IMG/VR virus record: IMGVR_UViG_3300028837_001414
Location: 1 to 33,885 of that record
DNA: 33,885 nucleotides
Reading direction: 5' to 3' (one strand)
Source: a virus
Shown: positions 25,401-31,045 of the stretch, piece after piece
Layout of the letters: every line of letters begins with the position of its first letter
How positions within the stretch are numbered: the first letter of the stretch is position 1
Notes under the pieces: model-generated
What the model was told of the DNA's origin: nothing
The model's input: only the letters and a program-made list of their open reading frames with translations
The model's database searches: none
Position numbers and translations under genes: made by a program

Positions 25401-25978
25401 TAGAGCACCGCCTTGCAAAAGCGTTTAGCGGCGGCGAGGGCCTTGCGTGCGTCCGGGTACATGGCGCCGTAGGTGTCGTACTGCGGGTCGTTCACGGCGG
25501 GCTTGAACGACGGGCCTACCTCGAAGTGGAACTCGCAACCAGCAAGCGGGTGCCCGCTGCGGAACGTGAGCACGTACTCTTCGGTCCCGACGCGCACGTA
25601 GTTGGTTTGGCACGTGCCCTGGTCGACCAGATCGTACATGCACTCCAGAGAGCCGACGGTATTCCCGTCCAGAAGCACGGACTGTTCATGGGTCTCGCGA
25701 TGCTCGCCGGGGACGGGCTTGGTGAAGCTCACGCCGTGCTTGGCGGTCTCAGTCGCAACGCCAGCCACCGCGCCGGTCTCCCGGTTGAATAGCTGCACGG
25801 CGAACTTGCCGGGCTGGTCGAGCACGGTGCCCTTTGCGCCGTTGCACTCGACTACTTCGTACTTGAGCCCTTGGCCCCGGTACTCGACACAAATCTCGTA
25901 GTTGATGGCCCGCTGCGCTTCGTGCTTCGTGCTGAAAATCCGTACTCGCTTGAATGTCTTTGTCTTGCTCATGGTCAT
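25400..25978 (-). CDS. Hypothetical accessory protein, 192 aa
   Basis: It begins with ATG-ACC-ATG; AAGGG lies 3 nt before the first and 9 nt before the second, so the second ATG (25972) is a good alternative. The N-terminus (KTFKRVRIFSTKHEAQRAIN) looks like a small alpha/beta fold. The middle has strands rich in Gly and Val (FAVQLFNRETGAVAG), and the end (PQYDTYGAMYPDARKALAAAK) is helical. No family was recognised. It is the first gene behind a predicted leftward promoter at 26022-25994 and is coupled by TAATG to the next gene. Confidence 0.6.
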   Translation of the reverse strand: MTMSKTKTFKRVRIFSTKHEAQRAINYEICVEYRGQGLKYEVVECNGAKGTVLDQPGKFAVQLFNRETGAVAGVATETAKHGVSFTKPVPGEHRETHEQSVLLDGNTVGSLECMYDLVDQGTCQTNYVRVGTEEYVLTFRSGHPLAGCEFHFEVGPSFKPAVNDPQYDTYGAMYPDARKALAAAKRFCKAVL

Positions 25979-25993
25979 CGTCCCTTCCCTTTC

Positions 25994-26022
25994 AAGATAG
26001 ACGACCGATCGGCTACGGCCAA
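25994..26022 (-). promoter_or_regulatory. Predicted leftward promoter for the 192-aa gene operon
   Basis: On the minus strand TTGGCC (26022-26017), a 17-nt spacer and TATCTT (25999-25994) fit a sigma-70 type promoter 16 nt from the start codon. The spacer holds the palindrome CCGATCGG (26005-26012), a possible operator. Confidence 0.5.
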
Positions 26023-26143
26023 CCGCAGACCAGTGAGGCGGATTACCAAAGCGCCAGAATCTTGCTTACCATGAACGCATGCGATTCACTCGACCCCATG
26101 CGTGGTGGGAGCACTTCATCGCTCGCTGGCGGCTAAAGCGGCG

Positions 26144-26482
26144 CTAGTTGGTACGGAGCCGGCGGAAAGTCGCCTCGTGCCCGTACGCCTGGACGGCGCC
26201 GGTCGGGCGCTTGTCGACGGGCGTGATCTCGCGCACGCACACGGCCCACTTGTGGCTGCGGCGTAGCGCGTTCATCCCCAAGCGGACTAGCTTCTCTTGG
26301 CTCGTCCAGCGGTAGACCGCTTGCTTGCCGTCGTACGTGATCCCCACGAGCATGGCGATCGGCGCATCGCGCGCGGTTCGATAGAAGACTTCCGTACCAT
26401 CCGGCATGATGGCCATGTAGTCCTGTGAGTAGCCTTGCTTGCACACGGGGCACGGGGCTTGGGGGGTCGTTTCGGTGTTCAT
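26144..26482 (-). CDS. Small protein with N-terminal CPVC
   Basis: A 112-residue product from ATG 26482, preceded by AAAGAGAA. The frame is open further upstream, but those codons cover a predicted promoter. It begins MNTETTPQAPCPVCKQGYSQ, with CPVC as a single visible Cys pair, and continues with beta-strand-like segments (DGTEVFYRTARDAPIAMLVG, DGKQAVYRWTSQEK). A compact beta fold is likely. No family was recognised. The promoter just upstream suggests that it starts a leftward transcript. Confidence 0.6.
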   Translation of the reverse strand: MNTETTPQAPCPVCKQGYSQDYMAIMPDGTEVFYRTARDAPIAMLVGITYDGKQAVYRWTSQEKLVRLGMNALRRSHKWAVCVREITPVDKRPTGAVQAYGHEATFRRLRTN

Positions 26483-26514
26483 CGGGGGTTCTCTTTCTTG
26501 GCGTCCTCGCGCCG

Positions 26515-26544
26515 AACCTACCCCAATGCACCGCCTACGGTCAA
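26515..26544 (-). promoter_or_regulatory. Predicted leftward promoter for the CPVC gene
   Basis: TTGACC (26544-26539), an 18-nt spacer and TAGGTT (26520-26515) on the minus strand, 33 nt before ATG 26482. The spacer contains ACCG-CCTA-CGGT (26530-26541), an inverted repeat like those in the other early promoters but with the arms in the reverse arrangement. Confidence 0.55.
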
Positions 26545-27216
26545 CTAGGCAACACTCCAAAGCCAGTCATGCACTTCAGCCGTGCCCATGCGCGGGAAGC
26601 GATAGCGGAGCACGTCGTCACGGTCGCGGAGCGCAGTCTTCCACCGCGCCCAATGCTTGCCACGGGGCCGCACGATGGGATGCCCGCCTTGGCCCCCGTA
26701 GTGGCTCCCCTCCCCTTCGAAGCGCCGCACGTAGGGATTGCGCGTCGTGTGCCCGCGGTTCGTATGCGCGTCGACCCGGCACCCCGTGAGCCCTTGCTCG
26801 CAAAGCGCGTCGCGTAGCTCATCGGCAAAGCCCCCGTCGCCGCCAGTATCCCCCTGAGCCGTGCTGCAACAGTAGAGCGTGACAACCGGCGAGTCGTCTA
26901 TCGACACCGCAGTGATATGCCGCGCGAGGGCCGACAAGTGATTCAGCCGAAAGCCAAACTGCACCCCCGTGCGCCAGCCGTGCGCGAAGATCGCCAAGTG
27001 CCGAAGCTGACTCGTGCCCCCCAACGCGTGAATCAGCTCGTGACGGCGAACGTGGTTTGTAGCCCGGTTGTCGACGCACACGACGCGGCCCGACAAGCCT
27101 TGCCCTTCCCAATAGTCAACGAACCGATGTGCTTCTGGGATGAACGCGCGCGACGCATCCCGCTTCCCCTTCGTATCGTGCAGCGGTGCAATCGCTAGCA
27201 CCTCTTCTCTCCCCAT
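26545..27216 (-). CDS. Possible caspase/CHAT-like hydrolase
   Basis: The product has about 223 residues. ATG 27216 is preferred over GTG 27222 because GAGG lies 8 nt upstream. The order RHLAIFAHGWRTG (His near residue 79) and VVTLYCCSTAQGD (Cys near 117) matches the His-Gly and Cys catalytic pattern of clan CD peptidases such as caspases and CHAT domains, each at the end of a hydrophobic strand. GDGGFADELRDALCEQG then predicts a helix, and GCRVDAHTNRGHTTRNPYVRRF follows. The fold assignment is inference; a non-peptidase alpha/beta hydrolase-like protein is possible. Such an enzyme could act on host or rival-phage proteins, or in an abortive response. It is co-transcribed with the upstream gene (stop TGA overlaps the start region). 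Confidence 0.6.
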   Translation of the reverse strand: MGREEVLAIAPLHDTKGKRDASRAFIPEAHRFVDYWEGQGLSGRVVCVDNRATNHVRRHELIHALGGTSQLRHLAIFAHGWRTGVQFGFRLNHLSALARHITAVSIDDSPVVTLYCCSTAQGDTGGDGGFADELRDALCEQGLTGCRVDAHTNRGHTTRNPYVRRFEGEGSHYGGQGGHPIVRPRGKHWARWKTALRDRDDVLRYRFPRMGTAEVHDWLWSVA

Positions 27217-27218
27217 GG

Positions 27219-27575
27219 TCACCCCCTCAGTGTCTTCAATCGATACGCTAACTCCGCATCGCTCATATCTACATCGTAGTCTTGGGGCTCGCCGTGCTTG
27301 AAGGGGTTCAACTTGCTGGGGTGCGTTTGGCCGGAGACTGACACGCGGGCTTCGACCATCATCGGCAAGCGTTCGCGCATCGCGAGCTTGAACTTCTCTA
27401 GGTCGAAACCGCGCGCCACAAGCATCAGCTCGATGTGCAACACGTCGCTCATCTCATTGGGCGTGATCTCCGCTTCGAGCACGCCGGGGTAGGCGAGCAC
27501 CATTTCCTGTAGCGAGCGGATCGTGTAGGCCACGCCCCAGAATGCCCGCAAAGCCAGAGATTCACCACGCCCCAC
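27219..27575 (-). CDS. Hypothetical accessory protein, 118 aa
   Basis: Read from GTG 27575, although the start is uncertain: a TATAGT-like -10 at 27586-27581 would place transcription initiation at about this codon, so a downstream start (for example ATG 27503) may be used. The central part MSDVLHIELMLVARGFDLEKF, with ERLPMMVEARVSV, predicts a beta/alpha fold; the end (DVDMSDAELAYRLKTLRG) is an amphipathic helix. No family was recognised. It leads the leftward accessory operon and faces the first rightward early promoter. Confidence 0.5.
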   Translation of the reverse strand: MGRGESLALRAFWGVAYTIRSLQEMVLAYPGVLEAEITPNEMSDVLHIELMLVARGFDLEKFKLAMRERLPMMVEARVSVSGQTHPSKLNPFKHGEPQDYDVDMSDAELAYRLKTLRG

Positions 27576-27594
27576 GGGAAACTATACGGCGCGT

Positions 27595-27623
27595 TTGACA
27601 CGATAGACGGCGTGCCGTAGTGT
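27595..27623 (+). promoter_or_regulatory. Early promoter cassette 1 with operator
   Basis: TTGACA (27595-27600), 17-nt spacer, TAGTGT (27618-27623). The spacer end carries the inverted repeat ACGGC-GT-GCCGT (27607-27618). The ATG follows 23 nt after the -10 box in a leader with GAAGGG and GACCATG, shared with cassettes 2 and 3. The operator also lies between divergent genes, so it may regulate both directions. Confidence 0.75.
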
Positions 27624-27646
27624 TTGGAGTGAAGGGTAGAGAGACC

Positions 27647-27862
27647 ATGAGCAAACCAATCGTTATCGAAGTCAGCACCGTTTGCCGGAGCTGGACCAAT
27701 CAACACCCCGCCCGATTCGTCGACCCCCGCACGGGCAAGCCCATCGAGAAAGACTCGTGGGGCCACGCCATGACCTACCAGAGCGAAGACTCTGCGCGCG
27801 AAGTCGCCTACGAGCGCGACTACGATGTGGTGGGATGCGACTACGTGCAGCACGTCGTCTAA
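27647..27862 (+). CDS. Small early protein under promoter cassette 1
   Basis: A 71-residue product from ATG 27647, the codon placed as in the other two promoter cassettes. It begins MSKPIVIEVSTVCRSWTNQH and continues with DPRTGKPIEKDSWGHAMTY and a closing helix/strand (REVAYERDYDVVGCDYVQHV). It looks like a single small alpha/beta domain. No family was recognised. It appears monocistronic: after the TAA come direct repeats and a strong terminator, so the promoter, this gene and the terminator form a closed unit. Confidence 0.7.
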   Translation: MSKPIVIEVSTVCRSWTNQHPARFVDPRTGKPIEKDSWGHAMTYQSEDSAREVAYERDYDVVGCDYVQHVV

Positions 27863-27870
27863 CAACTTCG

Positions 27871-27903
27871 GGCGAGCGCACGCTTTGGTCGGCGAGCGCA
27901 CGC
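27871..27903 (+). repeat. Two 13-bp direct repeats spaced by 20 bp
   Basis: GGCGAGCGCACGC occurs at 27871-27883 and 27891-27903, exactly 20 bp apart start to start, about two helical turns. It lies in the noncoding gap 27863-28006, ahead of the terminator. It could be a protein-binding site or a remnant of a short duplication. Confidence 0.6.
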
Positions 27904-27954
27904 CCACGGGGGCACTCCGTAGTATCCCTTCAAGACCTCTACGGGCGCCTACTC

Positions 27955-27993
27955 GACCCCTCAGAGCATGCTGTTCTGGGGGGTCACTTTTTT
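27955..27993 (+). terminator. Strong rho-independent terminator
   Basis: An 11-bp stem (27955-27965 with 27975-27985; GACCCC pairs with GGGGTC, then T-G and CAGA with TCTG), a 9-nt loop, then AC and TTTTTT at 27988-27993. It ends the transcript of the 71-aa gene. Confidence 0.88.
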
Positions 27994-28006
27994 GTATGGT
28001 CCGCGC

Positions 28007-28210
28007 ATGGTCGACCCGCCACCGTTCGAAGATCCCGACTCCAAGAACATCGTGCCGCCCGAAGACGTGGACGCCTTTTGCCCCATACACGGATGCGTCG
28101 CGACGATCACGCTAGAGCGGAGCTACGGCGCCTACGTGATCACGTGCGGGAAGTGCGGGCAGCCGTGCGCAGTGCACGCACATGTTGACACGCCCACAAG
28201 CCGGCGTTAG
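28007..28210 (+). CDS. Small zinc-ribbon-like protein
   Basis: A 67-residue product from ATG 28007, immediately after a terminator, so it needs its own promoter, which I cannot identify with confidence. The polar N-terminus (MVDPPPFEDPDSK) leads to CPIHGC, then YVITCGKCGQPC, giving a Cys/His set adequate for one zinc ribbon. An earlier in-frame start would lie within the terminator. No family was recognised. The stop is TAG. Confidence 0.6.
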   Translation: MVDPPPFEDPDSKNIVPPEDVDAFCPIHGCVATITLERSYGAYVITCGKCGQPCAVHAHVDTPTSRR

Positions 28211-28273
28211 CTTCCGGTCATGCCTTTCCACCATTGACGGTCGCGCGACTGACGCGCAGCAAGAGAACACTTC

Positions 28274-28308
28274 GCCCCAACTCGCTTCACCGCGGCTTGG
28301 GGCTTTTT
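28274..28308 (+). terminator. Terminator abutting the first tRNA gene
   Basis: GCCCCAA (28274-28280) pairs with TTGGGGC (28297-28303), a 16-nt loop lies between, and TTTTT fills 28304-28308. The T run ends exactly one base before the tRNA acceptor stem begins. A TTGACG at 28234-28239 resembles a -35 box, but no matching -10 is clear. Confidence 0.75.
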
Positions 28309-28392
28309 GCGTGGGTAGCTCATCGGAAGAGCGACGGGATGCACCTAGTGCTGCCCCGGAGGTAGGTGGTTCAATTCCACCCCCACGTACCA
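28309..28392 (+). tRNA. tRNA-like gene with aberrant anticodon arm (isotype unclear)
   Basis: A 84-nt element with an encoded CCA end. The acceptor stem GCGTGGG/CCCACGT pairs with one G-U at the end; the D stem GCTC/GAGC and the T arm GGTGG-TTCAATT-CCACC are perfect. The anticodon arm is not standard: it fits GGGATGC/GCTGCCC with two internal mismatches around the loop ACCTAGT, which centres CTA (an amber-reading anticodon) but lacks U33. An alternative places ATGCACC as the loop with anticodon GCA (Cys) and about 9 extra bases before the 3' strand. It could be a divergent functional tRNA, a decoy, or a tRNA with an insertion. Confidence 0.6.
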
Positions 28393-28393
28393 A

Positions 28394-28470
28394 GGCGTCG
28401 TGTTCCAACGGCCAAGATACGGACCCTAATGAAGTCCGCGATGGGGGTTCGATTCCCTCCGACGCCGCCA
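28394..28470 (+). tRNA. tRNA gene with 9-nt anticodon loop (isotype unclear)
   Basis: A 77-nt element, one base after the first. The acceptor stem GGCGTCG/CGACGCC is perfect, the T arm GGGGG-TTCGATT-CCCTC has one G-U, the discriminator is G, and CCA is encoded. The anticodon stem CGGAC/GTCCG closes a 9-nt loop (CCTAATGAA). Opening the register to a 7-nt loop (CTAATGA) gives U33 and anticodon AAT but needs a C-A pair. The D stem is weak. A phage tRNA is likely; its amino acid cannot be assigned by eye. Confidence 0.7.
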
Positions 28471-28472
28471 AG

Positions 28473-28838
28473 CTGTACGTAGTGACCCGCGACGATCTCC
28501 CGCCGGGGCTCGCCGCAGCTCAGCTTGGGCATGCGCTCGTGGGCTACGTGCTCGCTCAGCCCGCTCAGGCGGCCCGCTGGCACACGCGGAGCAATAACCT
28601 CGTGTGCTTGGCCGTCCCGACCCTAGAGGCCCTAAGCGGGCTCGTGGAGCGCCTTGCCGGCGCGAGCGTGCCAATGCTCTGCTTCCACGAGCCCGACCTA
28701 GGTGGGGAACTCACGGCGGTTGCGGTTGCGCCAAGTGGTGCCCGGCTACTCGCATCGCTCCCCCTCGCGCTCCGCCAAGTCAGCCAAGATGAGGGGCCGG
28801 TAGTGCTCAGCGAGGGCACGAGCGATACCGCCGGGTAG
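28473..28838 (+). CDS. Peptidyl-tRNA hydrolase 2-like protein, abutting the tRNA
   Basis: About 121 residues if read from CTG 28473. The pattern matches the PTH2 family, which frees tRNA from stalled peptidyl-tRNA: LYVVTRDDLPPGLAAAQLGH (first strand and helix), NLVCLAVPTLEALSGLV, then CFHEPDLGGELTAVAVAP. The EPDL and TA elements are characteristic of phage and bacterial PTH2-like proteins. The reading frame is open back through both tRNA genes, but no ATG, GTG or TTG precedes the first beta strand outside them; the first GTG (28485) would remove half of that strand. Translation may therefore start at CTG, or the gene may have lost its start. The C-terminal ~30 codons overlap a minus-strand gene. 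The tRNA-PTH adjacency supports a role in translation. Confidence 0.65.
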   Translation: MYVVTRDDLPPGLAAAQLGHALVGYVLAQPAQAARWHTRSNNLVCLAVPTLEALSGLVERLAGASVPMLCFHEPDLGGELTAVAVAPSGARLLASLPLALRQVSQDEGPVVLSEGTSDTAG

Positions 28839-28979
28839 GTCTACCGTGCGGTCATCGTAGACCCGGCAAGCCCAGAGCTTGTTGAACACGCCTAGCTCTG
28901 CGGTGTAGTAGCCCATGATGAGATAATCGGGCTTGGGCAGCTCCCGCTCGATACAGATTTCGAACCATTGCGGCTTCAT
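28746..28979 (-). CDS. Small protein convergent with the PTH2-like gene
   Basis: A 77-residue product from ATG 28979, with GTAGGG just upstream. The sequence starts MKPQWFEICIERELPKPDYL, then MGYYTAELGVFNKLWACRVY, and ends in an amphipathic helix (ALAEHYRPLILADLAERE). The composition is protein-like and unlike typical antisense reading. It overlaps the end of the PTH2-like frame by 93 nt tail to tail, so one of the two C-termini may be shorter than drawn. No family was recognised. Confidence 0.5.
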   Translation of the reverse strand: MKPQWFEICIERELPKPDYLIMGYYTAELGVFNKLWACRVYDDRTVDLPGGIARALAEHYRPLILADLAEREGERCE

Positions 28980-29044
28980 GCCCTACTGACGCGGAGCCCC
29001 CGGCCCCTCTGACACCCTTCTGCCCCTTTGGTGAGATAGCTCAC

Positions 29045-29073
29045 TTGGCGTTGTACGGTCCACCGTCTACGAT
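29045..29073 (+). promoter_or_regulatory. Early promoter cassette 2 with operator
   Basis: TTGGCG (29045-29050), 17-nt spacer, TACGAT (29068-29073). The inverted repeat ACGGT-CC-ACCGT fills 29055-29066 inside the spacer. The leader AAGGGAACGAAGACCATG follows, as in cassette 3, with ATG 25 nt after the -10 box. Confidence 0.72.
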
Positions 29074-29098
29074 GAAAGCCATGAAGGGAACGAAGACC

Positions 29099-29329
29099 AT
29101 GGACCGATTCAAGCTAATGGGCGCGTTGCGCCATCTCATCGTGCGCATCGAAGGGCTCGAAATGAACCACTGCGAAGAGCGCGACCCCGCGGAGAGCAAA
29201 GAGCTTCGCCGCCAGCACAATGCGCTTCGCGCGCAGTACACCGCGGTTGTCGCCAAGCTCGGCGGTCACCCCACGATCGGCGAATGGGCCGACTTCCAAG
29301 ACGCCAAGCGGAACGGGAGTGCGTCATGA
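29099..29329 (+). CDS. Small helical early protein under promoter cassette 2
   Basis: A 76-residue product. ATG 29099 was chosen because AAGGGAACGAAGACC immediately precedes it, the same leader as before the 153-aa gene; earlier in-frame ATGs lie at or before the expected transcription start. The sequence MDRFKLMGALRHLIVRIEGL, with KELRRQHNALRAQYTAVVAK, predicts an antiparallel helical pair or coiled coil. No family was recognised. It overlaps the next gene by ATGA. Confidence 0.7.
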   Translation: MDRFKLMGALRHLIVRIEGLEMNHCEERDPAESKELRRQHNALRAQYTAVVAKLGGHPTIGEWADFQDAKRNGSAS

Positions 29330-29826
29330 ACACCCTCGAAATCGTCAAGCACTACCAACTCCCTGAGAACGTCAAATGGACCAAGGATAACGGCGCGGCC
29401 CACGTGTATGACACGCGCGAAGAGGCCAAGGCGTTCCAAGGCGTGATCGACGAAGCACTCGGGCACGGTCACGCGGCAACCACGACCACCCGCTGCGCTT
29501 TCTTTGGGGAGCCGGAATGCGGCTGGACCGTCGCGCTCGACTTCCACGGCGGGACCAGCGGCGGCTACTGCACCGTCTTTCCCGCGGAGAGCTTCACGGT
29601 CGCCCAAGCGAACCACGAGCCCCTTACCGAAGACGATATCGACGCGATCTGCGCAGAGTACGACGACGAAGAGATCGCCAAGCGCCGTCGCCTCTACAAG
29701 CGACTCGACTCACTCTGCGAGCACATCGAATCCCTGGAGCACCAAGCGCACGATACGCGCATGGAGCTGGAGGATATTGAGAAGGGCATCATCGCAACCG
29801 CCAACGAAGAGCTTTGGGAGATTTAG
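29326..29826 (+). CDS. Hypothetical early protein with C-terminal coiled coil
   Basis: A 166-residue product from ATG 29326 (ATGA overlap), with GGGAG upstream. The N-terminal half is alpha/beta (NTLEIVKHYQLPENVKW, DTREEAKAFQGVIDEALGHG, CGWTVALDFHGGTSGGY). An acidic linker (LTEDDIDAICAEYDDEE) leads to a long charged helix (LYKRLDSLCEHIESLEHQAH) typical of a coiled coil and probably used for dimerisation. No family was recognised. It sits in the polycistronic unit of promoter cassette 2 and ends TAG, 3 nt before the next ATG. Confidence 0.65.
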   Translation: MNTLEIVKHYQLPENVKWTKDNGAAHVYDTREEAKAFQGVIDEALGHGHAATTTTRCAFFGEPECGWTVALDFHGGTSGGYCTVFPAESFTVAQANHEPLTEDDIDAICAEYDDEEIAKRRRLYKRLDSLCEHIESLEHQAHDTRMELEDIEKGIIATANEELWEI

Positions 29827-29829
29827 GCC

Positions 29830-30387
29830 ATGAGCACCGACAACGACACCACCCAACCTTTCGACTTCGACGCGCCGACCGAACAGCGCGAGCCCGCAGT
29901 GTTCACCAACTGGAATGAGGCCGCGCGCACCGCTCGCGTGCTCACGGATCGGGCCGCGAGCCGCGTCTTCGTGGTCCAGCACGACCGGGACCAGCACGGG
30001 CGATTCGTGATCCGCATCTTCAACACCGAAGGCGCCAAAAAGGTGGCGCTCGGCATGCTCCAAGAGCGCGACTTCCGCCGGCACCTAATCTCGCATTTCC
30101 AGGTCGGCGACGGCGTGCACTACAGCCACCCCAGCGACGTGTACCCGGCGACCGTGCGCAAGGTGAGCAAGAGCGGGCACATGATCTGGGTCAGCTCGGA
30201 TCGCATCGCCAAGAGCGAATGGGATGAGAGCTTCGGCCCTCGCGCCCGGCTCTACGAGCCCGTCGAAATGCCGGAGTGCGAATGGCGCTGCTTCACCCGC
30301 CGCCAAGACGGCGAATACCGGGCCAAGGGCCACACGAGCCCCGTGCTCGGCTTCGGACGTGACTTCAATCAGCCTAGGGAGATATGA
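29830..30387 (+). CDS. Hypothetical early protein, 185 aa
   Basis: It starts at ATG 29830, three bases after the previous stop. After an acidic, Thr-rich N-terminus (TDNDTTQPFDFDAP) comes a small domain (RVFVVQHDRDQHGRFVIRIF). Next is a segment resembling a Tudor/KOW-like barrel (VGDGVHYSHPSDVYPATVRK), followed by HMIWVSSDRI. The C-terminus (WRCFTRRQDGEYRAKGHTSP) has the 'FTRRxDGxYRxKG' pattern found in many small phage proteins of unknown role. The stop overlaps the next ATG (ATGA). Confidence 0.65.
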   Translation: MSTDNDTTQPFDFDAPTEQREPAVFTNWNEAARTARVLTDRAASRVFVVQHDRDQHGRFVIRIFNTEGAKKVALGMLQERDFRRHLISHFQVGDGVHYSHPSDVYPATVRKVSKSGHMIWVSSDRIAKSEWDESFGPRARLYEPVEMPECEWRCFTRRQDGEYRAKGHTSPVLGFGRDFNQPREI

Positions 30388-30587
30388 GCCGCAGAATCGA
30401 CGTGCGGGCCATACTCGCCGATCCCCAGCTCCGCCGGGAGCTAATGGTCGGCGTGATCGTGGCCACGCAAGCCCGTGAGGGTATCGAGACCACGCGCGAG
30501 CAAGCCGAACGAGCCTACGATCAGGTCCAGCTTGACGACCGTATACGGCGTGCCGTACACTCTAGGGGAAGGGAACGAAGACCATGA
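30384..30587 (+). CDS. Small helical early protein; its 3' end holds promoter cassette 3
   Basis: A 67-residue product from ATG 30384 (ATGA overlap). The sequence MSRRIDVRAILADPQLRREL, with MVGVIVATQAREGIETTREQ, predicts a mostly helical protein. Its last ~18 codons (LDDRIRRAVHSRGRERRP) are the same DNA as a promoter, operator and ribosome site of the next gene, so the basic tail may be tolerated rather than selected. The stop overlaps the next start by ATGA, giving both coupled translation and a fresh promoter for the downstream gene. No family was recognised. Confidence 0.65.
   Translation: MSRRIDVRAILADPQLRRELMVGVIVATQAREGIETTREQAERAYDQVQLDDRIRRAVHSRGRERRP
30532..30561 (+). promoter_or_regulatory. 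Early promoter cassette 3 with operator
   Basis: TTGACG (30532-30537), 18-nt spacer, TACACT (30556-30561). The repeat ACGGC-GT-GCCGT (30545-30556), identical to the one in cassette 1, fills the spacer end; here it extends to TACGGCGTGCCGTA. GGGAACGAAGACCATG follows, with ATG 22 nt after the -10 box. Confidence 0.75.
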
Positions 30588-31045
30588 AAACCATTATCCG
30601 CTACACCACCGCGCACATCGACTACGACTACAACTACACGACCCACTTGGGCATCGTGGCCCACGACAAAAACGGCAAGCCCGTGCGCAAGGTGCGCATC
30701 GAAGCGGGGCGCGCTGACTACCAGTGCGGGCGCTACGGCTCCGGCATGTGCAACGCCATCGATGAGCACGACTACCAAGAGCAAGTCGGCTACGGATGGA
30801 TGGTCCCCGTCGCAACCGCCACGATCGCAGTGGACGACCTTGTGCGCTTGCGTGAGACCCTTGCCGACGTTCTGGACGGCATGGCCACGGAGCGCATCTC
30901 TTCCGAACGCGACGCACGTGATGAATCCGATCGCTACGATCGCGGCTACAGCCAAGGCCGTGCGCAAACGCTACAAGACGCGATCGGGCCGATCGAAGTG
31001 CTCCAGGCGCTACTATGCGACGCCGAAACCAAAGCCGCGTCATGA
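30584..31045 (+). CDS. Hypothetical early protein under promoter cassette 3
   Basis: A 153-residue product from ATG 30584 with the shared AAGGGAACGAAGACC leader. The N-terminal half is beta-rich and Tyr-rich (KTIIRYTTAHIDYDYNYTTH, LGIVAHDKNGKPVRKVRIEA). The second half begins VPVATATIAVDDLVRLRETL and continues as long charged helices (MATERISSERDARDESDRYD). No family was recognised. It starts a run of at least twelve closely packed genes that reaches the window edge. The stop overlaps the next ATG. Confidence 0.7.
   Translation: MKTIIRYTTAHIDYDYNYTTHLGIVAHDKNGKPVRKVRIEAGRADYQCGRYGSGMCNAIDEHDYQEQVGYGWMVPVATATIAVDDLVRLRETLADVLDGMATERISSERDARDESDRYDRGYSQGRAQTLQDAIGPIEVLQALLCDAETKAAS

Noticed and set aside
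26079-26147. 22-codon plus-strand ORF (MRFTRPHAWWEHFIARWRLK)
   Set aside because: Protein-like basic/aromatic composition, but no clear ribosome site and too short to support; it overlaps the end of a minus-strand gene.
27449-28090. Minus-strand frame of 213 codons across promoter cassette 1 and a terminator
   Set aside because: It crosses the divergent control region and the strong terminator and opposes genes with better support.
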